Below, piece after piece: positions 12,403-20,254 of a stretch of 64,000 nt of DNA (its first letter is position 1; every line of letters begins with the position of its first letter). The position numbers and the translations under genes were made by a program. Location: NCBI GenBank assembly GCA_949987565.1, contig OX465104.1:25445757-25509756 (forward strand), written 5' to 3'. The notes beneath the pieces are model-generated. The model was not told where the DNA came from, searched no databases, and was given only the letters and a program-made list of their open reading frames with translations. The stretch is from Luidia sarsii (Eukaryota > Echinodermata > Asteroidea > Paxillosida > Luidiidae).

Positions 12403-13090
12403 GAAGGCGGAGGCAGAGACAGAGATAGAGGCAGGAAAATGAAACAAAATAAACGGTAAAGACAGAGGCAGAGGTAGAGACAGAGGCAGAGGTAAAGACA
12501 GTAGCAGAGGCGGAGGCAGAGGTGGAGGCAGAGGCGGAGGCGGAGGGAGAGGCAGAGGCAGAGGCGGAGGGAGAGGCAGAGGCAGAGATATAGGCAGGAA
12601 AATCTCACACAATATACGGTTATGATGAAAACAGAGGTAAAGCAGAGAGGCAAATAAAGAGACAGAGGAGGTACAGGCAAAGAGAGGTAGAGGCAGAGGC
12701 GGAGGTGAAGGCAGTGGCTGAGGCAGAGAGAGGCTGAGGTAGTGGAAGAGGAAGAGACAGAGGCAATGACAGAAACAGAGACAGAAGCAGAGACAGAGGC
12801 AGAGATAGCGGCAGGAAAATCAAACACAATACACTGTTAAGATGAAAGCAGAGGTAAAAGCAGAGAGGCAAAGACAGAGGCAGAGGCAGAGTGTGAGGCT
12901 GAGGTAGAGGCGGAGGCAGGGGCAGAAGCAGAGAGAGGCAGAGGCAGAGGCAGAGACAGAGGAAAAGGCAGAGGCAGAGAAAGAGAAAAATACCTAGAAA
13001 AGCATACCGATAGAAATGAAGGGGTTGTTCATCGCGGTGGTACAGGTAAGAAGATCAACGTCACATTACATGCATGTATTGTTGCTAATA

Positions 13091-13130
13091 GCGATAATTT
13101 GGTTGCTGGAACTGCTCACCTTCATCAGGC
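13091..13130 (-). ncRNA. Decayed hammerhead-ribozyme-like core, copy 1
   Basis: On the minus strand CTGATGA is present, followed by the same stem/loop bases as the copies at 14415, 16022 and 16908. The 3' core GAAAC is mutated (the plus strand reads 'GATAATTTGG' where the others have 'GATGTTTCGG'). It lies about 190 bp downstream of the Penelope-like GIY-YIG fragment at 13320-13900. Inferred inactive. Confidence 0.4.
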
Positions 13131-13319
13131 AATGGAAGAATGTGTGCTGCGTCGTCCATTTATATCCGCTTCACCGGCTCTTGTACGGTGGTTTGCGGAC
13201 ATCGTAGTGGTGACCATGAGGTTTGGTGCATGGCTCTGGCATCCTCCAGCGGCCCCGCACATGGTGGGGTGATGGTTGTTGTCGTCGTCGTAGTGGTGCG
13301 TTGTCCATTTATATTCACT

Positions 13320-13900
13320 TCACCAGCTCCTGTACGCAGTGTCAACACTGCTGTCCCGGTTGAGGTTGTTGTGGCGAAGGCGGATGTGGATGGCCTGCTT
13401 CATGCGCCTGGTGTACCAGTGTTGTTCACGTTCGATACACCTCACATCGTCCCAATTACGCCGGTGACCAGCTCCCCAAGCATGCTCAGCTACTGCAGAT
13501 CTGTCTACACGGGAGAGTCTCACGTCACGCAGATGCTCCTTGATCCTCTCACCGATGGGCCTGCAGGTTTCACCGATGTAGACCTGGTAGCACTCGCTAC
13601 ATGGAATCTCGTAGACGACAACTCCACGTCTTCCAAGGGGACAGGGTCGTTTGGGTGGATGAGCTGGTTCCTCAAGGTGGTAGAAGAGCAAATCTTAGTA
13701 TGGATGCCGTGTCCTTCGAGGATTCTCCTCAGCTGTCTGGAGACCCCGTCCATGAAGGGGAGTACAGTGAAGGACTTGTACTCAACCTGCTCTGTATTGG
13801 TGTCCACCTTTGGTCTTGAAGAAAGCCGGATGAAGGGGCTTGGGTACTCGTTCGCTGTCAGGCCAGTGCGTACAACATTTATGAGCACATTGCTGCTCAA
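13320..13900 (-). pseudogene. Penelope-like retroelement, C-terminal GIY-YIG fragment A1 (frameshifted)
   Basis: Minus-strand frames encode the end of a Penelope-like polyprotein: an RT-to-endonuclease linker ('NEYPSPFIRLSSRPKVDTN', then 'QLRRILEGHGIHTK') and then a GIY-YIG nuclease with 'CSECYQVYIGETCRPIGERI' and 'WDDVRCIEREQHWYTRRMK'. In this family the Tyr residues of the GIY/YIG motif, the Arg of 'RPIGERIKEH' and the Glu of 'EREQHWYTRR' form the nuclease site; all are visible. Linker and nuclease lie in different frames; compared with A2 one base is missing near 13635 (plus strand CTTCCAAGGG against CTTCCCAAGGG). The reverse transcriptase core is absent. On the minus strand it is preceded by the 13889-14010 module and followed by a hammerhead-like tail. 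This is a 5'-truncated dead copy. Confidence 0.85.
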
Positions 13901-14020
13901 GTTCTTGTCAGGAAATCAGGCCGGGCCAATGTCTGGTAGTTTCACCACCTTCATCTTGCATTTGTTGGAACAAACTTTGCCTCCTGCAGAGGACAGGAAA
14001 ATCAAATAGATACACTGTTA
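13889..14020 (-). repeat. Module joining Penelope-like fragment A1 to a purine array
   Basis: Plus-strand order is 'TTGCTGCTCAAGTTCTTG', 'AGGAAATCAGGCCGGGCC', 'GGTAGTTTCACCACC', 'TTGCATTTGTTGGA', 'GACAGGAAAATCAAATAG'. Read on minus, it runs into the linker frame of A1 without a break, so part of it is probably retroelement coding sequence. Copies without the nuclease recur downstream. Confidence 0.65.
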
Positions 14021-14330
14021 TAATGAAGGCAGAGGTAAAAGCAGAGAGAGAAAGACAGAGAAAGAGGCCGAGGCAGAGGCAGAGATAGAGGCAAAGACAG
14101 GAAAAGGCAGAGAAAAACAAATAGAAAAACAAAGAGAAAAAAAGAGACAAAACAGACAAAACAGACAAAACAGACAAAACAGACAGAGATATAATTATAG
14201 AGGCAGGAAAATAGAGAAAAAAGATATTTAGACAGATGCAGAGGTAGAGGCAGGGGCGTAGGCAGAGACAGAGATAGAGGCAGGAAAATAGAGAAAAAAG
14301 AGATAGAGAAAAAAACCTAGAAAAGCATAC
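14021..14330. repeat. Purine-rich spacer with an ACAGACAAA run
   Basis: AGAGGC hexamers, then an A-rich stretch with tandem 'ACAGACAAA' copies at about 14150-14190, then two 'GGCAGGAAAATAGAGAAAAA' copies. No gene. Confidence 0.7.
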
Positions 14331-14414
14331 CGATAGAAATGAAGGGGTTGTTCATCACGGTGGTACAGGTAAGGAGAAGGGAGATCAACGCCACATTATG
14401 TGTCGTTGCTGATA

Positions 14415-14454
14415 GCGATGTTTCGGTTGCTGGAACTGCTCACCTTCATCAGGC
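14415..14454 (-). ncRNA. Hammerhead-ribozyme-like core, copy 2
   Basis: On the minus strand the order is CTGATGA, an A, GGT, a 14-base segment, ACC, then GAAACATCGC. CTGATGA and GAAA are the two invariant hammerhead core strands, and GGT/ACC gives a short stem II. It lies about 140 bp downstream of the nuclease fragment A2. Penelope-like elements are known to carry hammerhead motifs in their terminal regions. The usual ACGTC is ACATC here, so self-cleavage is doubtful. Confidence 0.5.
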
Positions 14455-14595
14455 AATTGAAGAATGTGTGCTGTGGCGTCCGTTTACATCCGCTTCACCG
14501 GCTCCTGTACGGTGGTTTGCGGAAGTCGTAGTGGTGACCATGAGTGGCTCTGGCATCCTCCTGCGGGCCCGTACGTGGTGGGGTGATGGTTGTTG

Positions 14596-15180
14596 TCAGA
14601 TGGTGAAGAGCCAGAACCCGGGGATGTCAACACTGCTGTCCTGGTTGAGGTTGTTGTGGTGAAGGCGGATGTGGATGGCCTCCTTCATGCGCCTGGTGTA
14701 CCAGTGTTGTTCACGGTCGATACACCGCACATCGTCCCAATTAGGCCGGTGACCAGCTCCCCAAGCATGCTCAGCTACTGCAGATCTGTCCACACATGAG
14801 AGTCTCACATCACGCTGATGCTCCTTGATCCTCTCACCGATGGGCCTGCCGGTTTCACCGATGTAGACCTGGTAGCACTCGCCACATGGAATCTTGTAGA
14901 CGACACCTCCACGTCTTCCCAAGGGGACAGGGTCCTTTGGGTGGACGAGCTGGTTCCTCAAGGTGGTAGAAGAGCAAAACTTAGTATGGATGCCGTGTTC
15001 TTCATGGATTCTCCTCAGCTGTCTGGATACGCAGTCCATGAAGGGGAGTACAGTGAAGGACTTGTACTCAACCCACTAGTATTGGTGTCCACCTTTGGTC
15101 TTGAAGAAAGCTGGATGAAGGGGGGTTGGGTACTCGTTCGCTGTCAGGGCAGCGCGTACAACATTTATGAGCACATTGCT
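14596..15180 (-). pseudogene. Penelope-like GIY-YIG fragment A2 (best-preserved nuclease frame of family A)
   Basis: An uninterrupted minus frame (14596-15039) covers the linker end 'RQLRRIHEEHGIHTKFCSST', then 'GGVVYKIPCGECYQVYIGET', 'GRPIGERIKEHQRDVRL', 'AVAEHAWGAGHRPNWDDVR' and 'CIDREQHWYTRRMKEAIHIR'. All GIY-YIG landmarks are present: the two Tyr motifs, the Arg after 'YIGETGRP', and the Glu and Tyr of 'REQHWYTRR'. The paired cysteines in 'IPCGEC' between the GIY and YIG segments are typical of Penelope-like endonucleases. Upstream linker sequence up to about 15180 is in another frame. The RT domain is missing. This is the reference copy of family A; the other copies show one or more disabling changes relative to it. 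Confidence 0.88.
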
Positions 15181-15300
15181 GTTCAAGTTCTTGTCAGGAA
15201 ATCAGGCTTGGCCAACGTCTGGTAGTTTCACCACCTTCATCTTGCATTTGTTGAACCAAACTTTGCCTCCTGCGGAGGACAGGAAAATAAAACAGAATAC
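15177..15300 (-). repeat. Module copy next to fragment A2
   Basis: The same ordered blocks as at 13889-14020 ('GTTCAAGTTCTTGTCAGG', 'CACCTTCATCTTGCATTTG', 'GAGGACAGGAAAATAAAAC'), continuous on the minus strand with the A2 linker. Confidence 0.65.
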
Positions 15301-15960
15301 ACTGTTACGATGAAGGCAGAGGTAAAAGCAGAGAGGCAAAGACAGATAAAGAGACTGAAGTGGAGGAAGAGGCAGTGGCAGAGGCAGAGACTGAGACTGA
15401 GGCAGAGGCAGAGGCAGAGGCAGAGGCAGAGGCAGAGGCAGAGGCAGAGGCAGAGGTAGAGGCCGTGGCAGAGATAGAGACATAAAACTTAGAAATACAT
15501 ACCAAATTTGTCAGCTCATTGCTGCTCAAGTTCTTGTTAGGAAATCAGGCCGGGCCAATGTCTGGTAGTTTCATCACCTTCCTTTTGCATTTGTTCGACC
15601 AAACTTTGCCTCCTGCAGGCAGGAAAAACAAACACAATAAACTTTTATGATAAAGGCAGAGGTAAAAGCAGAGAGGCAAAGACAAACACAGAGGCTGAGG
15701 CTGAGGCTGAAGCAGAGAGAGACAGAGGCAGTGGCATCCACAGTAGCAGAGACAGAATCAGAGACAGAGGCAGAGGTAGAGGCAAAGACAGGAAAAGGTA
15801 AAGAAAAAAAGATAAAAAAGATAAAAAAGAGACAATCTAGAGGCAGGAAAATAGTGAAAAAAGAAATAGAGACAGATGCAGAGGTAGAGGCAGGGGCGTA
15901 GGCAGAGACAGAGGCAGGAAAATAGAGAAAAAACCTAGAAATGCATACCGAAAGGGGTTG
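15301..15960. repeat. Purine arrays around a nuclease-less module copy
   Basis: The hexamer array at 15310-15480 includes ten consecutive AGAGGC units. The module restarts at 15519 after the joint 'AAATTTGTCAGCTCATTGC', followed by another purine array to about 15930. The joint sequence 'CTTAGAAATRCATACCAAAT' upstream of each module restart is constant across the region. Confidence 0.8.
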
Positions 15961-16021
15961 TTCATCGCGGTGTTACAGGTGAGAAGCATGATCAAAGTTA
16001 TGCAATGTATCATTGCTGGTA

Positions 16022-16061
16022 GCGATGTTTCGGTTGCTGGAACTGCTCACCTTCATCAGGC
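16022..16061 (-). ncRNA. Hammerhead-ribozyme-like core, copy 3
   Basis: Same bases as copy 2: CTGATGA, GGT...ACC, GAAACATCGC on the minus strand. It follows the internally deleted nuclease fragment A3. Confidence 0.5.
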
Positions 16062-16101
16062 AATGGAAGAATGTGTGCTGTGGCGTCCGTTTATATCAGT
16101 T

Positions 16102-16284
16102 TCACCGGCTCCTGTACGCAGTGTCAACACTGCTGTCCCTGTTGAGGTTGTTGTGGCGAAGGCGGATGTGGATGGCCTCCTTCATGCGCCTGGTGTACCA
16201 GTGTTGTTCACGGTGCATGAAGGGGGTTGGGTACCCGTTCACTGTCAGGGCAGCGCTTACATTTATGAGCACATTGCTGTTCAA
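16102..16284 (-). pseudogene. Penelope-like fragment A3, nuclease core deleted
   Basis: The minus frame reads linker start 'NVLINVSAALTVNGYPTPFM' and then jumps directly to the nuclease end 'HREQHWYTRRMKEAIHIRLR'. Relative to A2 this removes the rest of the linker and the whole GIY-YIG catalytic start, including CGEC and YIGET. The deletion joint lies at about 16211-16217, in 'CGGTGCATGAAGG'. It cannot encode a nuclease. The hammerhead-like tail (16022) and the module (16273) are retained, so the amplified cassette outlived its coding sequence. Confidence 0.8.
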
Positions 16285-16410
16285 GTTCTTGCCAGGAAAT
16301 CAGGCTGGGCCAATGTCTGGTAGTTTCACCACCTTCATCTTGCATTTGTTGGACCAAACTTTGCCTCCTGTGGAGGACAGGAAAATCAAACACATACACT
16401 GTTATAATGA
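16273..16410 (-). repeat. Module copy next to fragment A3
   Basis: 'GTTCAAGTTCTTGCCAGG' through 'GGACAGGAAAATCAAACAC'; same order as the other copies. Confidence 0.65.
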
Positions 16411-16830
16411 AGGCAGAGGTAAAACCAGAGAGGAAAAGACAGAGAAAGAGGCAGAGGCAGAGGCAGAAGCAGAGGCAGAGACAGGAAAATCAAACACAAT
16501 ACACTGTTATAATGAAGGCAGAGGTAAAAGCAGAGAGGAAAAGACAGAGAAAGAGGCAGAGTGTGAGGTTTAGGTAGAGGCAGAGTCGGAGGCAGAGGCA
16601 GAAGTAGAGAGAGACAGAGTCAGAGGCAGTGGAAGAAGCAGAGAGAGGCAGAGGCAGAGGTAGAGGCAAAGACAGGAAAAGGCAGAGAAAAACAAAGAGA
16701 AAAAAAGAGACAAAAGAGATAGAGACAGATGCAGAGGTAGAGGCAGGGGTGTAGGCAGAGACAGAGATAGAGGCAGGAAAATAGAGAATAATGATATAGA
16801 GAAAAAATCCTAGAAATGCATACCAATAGA
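16411..16830. repeat. Purine array with internal module-end duplication
   Basis: 'GACAGGAAAATCAAACACA' plus 'GAAGGCAGAGGTAAAA' occurs at about 16375 and again at 16482, so a roughly 107-bp tandem duplication sits inside the array. The rest is AGAGGC-type hexamers and AAAGAGA-rich DNA. Confidence 0.7.
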
Positions 16831-16907
16831 AATGAAGGGGTTGTTCATCACGGTGGTACAGGTAAGAAGAAGGGTGATCAAAGTCATGCGATGTATCGTT
16901 GCTGGAA

Positions 16908-16947
16908 GCGATGTTTCGGTTGCTGGAACTGCTCACCTTCATCAGGC
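16908..16947 (-). ncRNA. Hammerhead-ribozyme-like core, copy 4
   Basis: The core strands CTGATGA and GAAAC with GGT/ACC between them on minus. Upstream TTGC and downstream GC offer a short stem I (two Watson-Crick pairs visible). ACATC replaces the expected ACGTC. It lies downstream of nuclease fragment A4. Confidence 0.5.
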
Positions 16948-17009
16948 AATGGAAGAATGTGTGCTGCGTCGTCCGTTTATATCGGTTTCACCGGCTCCTG
17001 TACGCAGTG

Positions 17010-17590
17010 TCAACACTGCTGTCCTGGTTGAGGTTGTTGTGGCGAAGGCGGATGTGGATGGCCTCCTTCATGCGCCTGGTCTACCAGTGTTGTTTACGGT
17101 CGATACACTGCACATCGTCCCAATTAGGCCGGTGACCAGCTCCCCAAGCATGCTCAGCTATTGCAGATCTGTCCACACAGGAGAGTCTCACGTCACGCTG
17201 ATGCTCCTTGATCCTCTCACCGATGGGCCTGCAGGTTTCACCGATGTAGACCTGGTAGCACTCGCCACATGGAATCTTGTAGACGACACCTCCACGTCTT
17301 CCCAAGGGGACAGGGTCCTTTGGGTGGACGAGCTGGTCCCTCAAGGTGGTAGAAGAGCAAATCTTAGTATGGATGCCGTGTTCTTCGAGGATTCTCCTCA
17401 GCTGTCTGGAGATGCCGTGCATGAAGGGGAGTACAGTGAAGGACTTGTACTCAACCCGCTCCGTATTGGTGTCCACCTTTGGCCTCGAAGAACAGTGGAT
17501 GAAGGGGCTTGGGTACCCGTTCGCTGTCAGGGCAGCGCGTATAAAATTAACTGTCCATGAAGAGGAGTACAGTAAAGGACTTGTACTCAA
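17010..17590 (-). pseudogene. Penelope-like GIY-YIG fragment A4 (nonsense mutation)
   Basis: The minus frame 17081-17590 covers 'ALTANGYPSPFIHCSSRPK', 'QLRRILEEHGIHTKICSST', 'VYKIPCGECYQVYIGETC', 'IAEHAWGAGHRPNWDDVQ' and 'CIDRKQHW'. A TAG then replaces the Tyr codon of 'HWYTRR' (plus strand CTACCAG against GTACCAG elsewhere). The catalytic Glu of 'REQHW' is also replaced by Lys ('RKQHW'). Two independent lesions make this copy dead. The frame would otherwise continue to about 17010. No RT domain precedes it; instead the linker 5' part is duplicated at 17545-17690. Confidence 0.85.
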
Positions 17591-17690
17591 TCCGCTCTGT
17601 ATTGGTGTCCACCTTTGGTCTTGAAGAAAGCCGGATGAAGGGGGTTGGGTACCCGTTCGCTGTCAGGGCAGCGCGTACAACATTTATGAC
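17545..17690 (-). repeat. Local tandem duplication of the family A linker
   Basis: Plus strand 'CCATGAAGAGGAGTACAGT' and 'TCAATCCGCTCTGTATTGG' to 'CAGCGCGTACAACATTTATG' repeats 17413-17550 ('CATGAAGGGGAGTACAGTG' onward). It is a partial duplicate of fragment A4 in the same orientation. Confidence 0.75.
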
Positions 17691-17693
17691 CAC

Positions 17694-19000
17694 ATTGCTG
17701 TTCAAGTTCTTGTCAGGAAATCAGGCCAGGCCAATGTCTGGTAGTTTCACCACCTTTATCTTGCATTTGGTGAACCAAACTTTGCCTCCTGCTGAGGACA
17801 GGAAAAACAAACACAATACACCGTTATGATGAAGGCAGAGGTAAAAGCAGAGAGAGAAAGACAAATAAAGAGACTGAGGTGGAGGCAGAGGAAAGGCAGA
17901 GGAAGAGGCAGAGGCAGAGACAGAGGCAGAGAGAGGCAGTGGCTGAGGCAGAAGCAGAGGCAGAGGCAGAGGCAGAGGCAGAGATAGAGACATAAACCTT
18001 AGAAAAGCATACACAATTTGTCAGCTCATTGCTGCTCAAGTTCTTGTCTGGAGGCAGAGGCAAAGAAGGACGCAGAGGCAAAGACAGAGAGAGGCAGTGG
18101 CCGAGGCAGAAGCGGAGGCAGAGGTGAAGGCAGAGGCAGAGACAGAGACACACAACTTAGAAATGCATACCAAATTGGTCAGCTCATTGTTGCTCAAGTT
18201 CTTGTCAGGAAATCAGGCCGGGCCAATGTCTGATAGTTTCACCACCTTCATCTTGCATTTGTTGAACCAAACTTTACCTCCTGCGGAGGACAGGAAAATC
18301 AAACACAATACACTGTTATGATGAAGGCAGAGGTAAAAGCAGAGAGGCAAAGACAGAGAATGAGACTGAGGTGGAGGCAAAGGCAATGGCAATGGCAGAG
18401 ACAGAGACAGAGGCAGAGGCAGAGGCAGAGACTGAGGCAGAGGCAGTGACAGAGGCAGAGGCAGTGGCAGAGATAGAGACATAAAACTTAGAAACGCATA
18501 CCAATTTTGTCAGCTCATTGCTGCTCAAGTTCTTGTCAGGAAATCAGGCCGGGTCAATGTCTGGTAGTTTCATCACCTTATCTTACATTCATTGGACCAA
18601 TATTTGCCTCCTGTGGGCAGGAAAAACAAACTCAATACACTGTTCTGATGAAAAAAAAGAGGTGAAAGCAGAGAGAGAAAGACAGAGGCTGAGAGAGAGA
18701 GGCAAAGACAGAGACAGAGGCAAAGACAGAGGCAAAGACAGCGGCAGAGACAGAGTCGGAGACAGAGGCAGAGACAGAGGCATTGACAGAAGCAGAAGCA
18801 GGGGCAGAGGCGGAGGCAGAAGCAGAGGCAGAGGCAGAGACACACAACTTAGAAATGCATACCAAATTTGTCAGCTCATCATTGCTGTTCAAGTTCTTTT
18901 CAGGAAATCAGGCTGGGCCAATGTCTGGTAGTTTCATTTGTTGGACCAAACTTTGCCTCCTGCGGGCAGGAAAATCAAACACAATACACTCTTATGGTGA
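17694..19000. repeat. Tandem series of nuclease-less modules and purine arrays
   Basis: Module starts at 17694, 18027 (truncated after 'GTTCTTGTCTGGAGGCAG'), 18185, 18519 and 18881, each followed by a purine array of 100-250 bp. Joints read 'CATACCAAATTTGTCAGC' before each restart. The series is repeated almost in the same order at 20255-21430. Confidence 0.85.
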
Positions 19001-19400
19001 AGGCAGAGGTAAAAGCAGAGAGGCAAAAACAGAGACAAAGACTATGGCTGAGGCTGAAGCAGAGAGAGAGACAGAGGCAGTGGCAACGACAGTAGCAGAG
19101 ACAGAGGCAGAGACAGATGCAGAGACAGAGGCAGAGATAGAGACAGAGGCAGGGGCAGAGATAGAGGCAGGAAAATCAAACACAATATACAGTTATGATC
19201 AAAGCAGAGGTAAAAGCACAGAGGCAATGACAAAGACAGAGGCAGAGTGTGATGCTGAGGTAGAGACAGGTAGAGGCAGAGGTGAAGGCAGTGGCAGAGG
19301 CATAGACAGAGGCAGAGGCAGAGGCAGTGGCAGAGGCATAGACAGAGGCAGAGGCAGAGGCAGAGATAGAGAAGTAAAGAAAGAAAGAAATGCATACCAA
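19001..19400. repeat. Purine arrays with an embedded GGAAAATC island
   Basis: Hexamer repeats 19010-19165, island 'CAGGAAAATCAAACACAATA' at about 19168, and a second array to 19380 that includes two copies of 'GGCAGTGGCAGAGGCATAG'. No gene. Confidence 0.8.
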
Positions 19401-19481
19401 TAGAAATGAAAGGGTTGTTCATCACGGTGGTACAGGTAAGGAGAAGGGTGATCAAAGTCAAGTGATGTATCATTGCTGGGA

Positions 19482-19521
19482 GCGATGTTTCGGTTGCTGG
19501 AACTGCTCACTTTCATCAGGC
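19482..19521 (-). ncRNA. Hammerhead-ribozyme-like core, copy 5
   Basis: The same core as copies 2-4 on the minus strand with one change next to stem II (CTGATGAAAGTGAGC instead of CTGATGAAGGTGAGC), which weakens the GGT/ACC pairing. GAAACATCGC is retained. Confidence 0.42.
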
Positions 19522-19699
19522 AATGGAAGAATGTGTGCTGCGTCGTCCGTTTATATCTGCTTCGCCCGGCTCCTGTACGGTGGTTTGCGGACGTCGTAGT
19601 GGTGACCATGAGGTTTGGTGCGCGGCTCTGGAATCCTCCAGTGGCCCCGTACGTGGTGGGGTGATGGTTGTGGTGTCAGATAGTGGGGAGCCAGAACCC

Positions 19700-20240
19700 G
19701 GGGATGTCAATACCGCTGTCCCGGTTGAGGTTGTTGTGGCAAAGGCGGATGTGGATGGCCTCCTTCATGCGCCTGGTGTACCAGTGTTATTCATGGACGA
19801 TACACCGTACATCATCCCAATTAGGTCGATAAAAAACTCCCAAAGCGTGCTCAACTACCGCCAATCCGTCCACACAGGAGAGTCTCACGTCACGCAGATG
19901 CTCCTTGATCCTCTCACCGATGGGCCTGCCAGTTTCACCGATGTAGACCTGGTCGCACTTGCCACATGGAATCTTGTAGACGACACCTCCACGTCTTCCC
20001 GAGGGGACAGGGTCCTTTGGGTGGACGAGCTGGTTCCTCAAGGTGGTAGAAGAGCGAAACTTAGTATGGATGCCGTGTTCTTCGAGGATTCTCCTCAGCT
20101 GTCTGGAGATGCCGTCCATGAAGGGGAGTACAGTGAAGGACTTGTACTCAACCTGCTCTGTATTGGTGTCCACCTTTGGTCTTGAAGAAAGCTGGATGAA
20201 GGGGGGTTGGGTACTCGTTCGCTGTCAGGGCAGCGCGTAC
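19700..20240 (-). pseudogene. Penelope-like GIY-YIG fragment A5 (nonsense mutation)
   Basis: Minus frames contain 'VDTNTEQVEYKSFTVLPFM', 'QLRRILEEHGIHTKFRSST', 'VYKIPCGKCDQVYIGETG', 'RPIGERIKEHLRDVRLSC', 'YRPNWDDVRCIVHE', then a TAA stop where A2 has the Gln of 'REQHWYTRR'; 'HWYTRRMKEAIHIRL' follows in the same frame. The second Tyr of the YQVYIG segment is Asp here ('CDQVYIG'). 'AWGAGHRPN' is degraded to 'ALGVFYRPN'. The copy is dead. It sits between a hammerhead-like tail (19482) and a module (20255). Confidence 0.85.
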
Positions 20241-20254
20241 AACATTTATGAGCA

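Larger units (their letters stand above)
2986..12620. repeat. Higher-order repeat organisation inside the purine array
   Basis: A unique landmark, 'ATAGCCACTAACATATATAG', occurs at 2986, 4851, 6832, 8421 and 10114. The spacings are 1865, 1981, 1589 and 1693 bp. Within each unit the order is constant: landmark; island 'CAAAACTTTGAAATGTATAC'; 'CTCATTGGAAGAGG'; 'AATATACGGCTAAGGCG'; a 16-bp repeat block; then 'AACGGTAAAGACAG'. Unit length varies mainly through the number of 16-bp repeats and loss of the segment around 4030-4590 or 6010-6570. Adjacent units are near identical, indicating recent expansion. Confidence 0.85.
1664..12960. repeat. 11.3-kb polypurine minisatellite array (AGAGGC/AGAGAC hexamers)
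   Basis: The plus strand is almost entirely purines plus C, built from hexamers such as AGAGGC, AGAGAC, GGAGGC and AGAGGT. Short non-repetitive islands of the form 'GGAAAATGAAACACAATA' and 'GATGAAAACAGAGGTAA' recur and mark unit boundaries. Because the period is 6, both strands stay open in several frames: Arg/Gly/Glu/Ala-rich on plus, Ser/Leu/Cys/Pro-rich on minus. These frames should not be read as genes. Confidence 0.95.

Noticed and set aside
2100..12871. Many minus-strand Ser/Leu/Cys/Pro-rich frames (up to 825 codons) and plus-strand Arg/Ser/Glu-rich frames resembling SR proteins
   Set aside because: They follow the AGAGGC and 16-bp periods exactly and overlap in several frames at once.
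13140..14009. 289-codon plus frame and similar plus frames at 16832-17560 and 19523-20185 as genes
   Set aside because: They are antisense shadows of the minus-strand Penelope-like nuclease fragments, which carry the recognisable GIY-YIG motifs.
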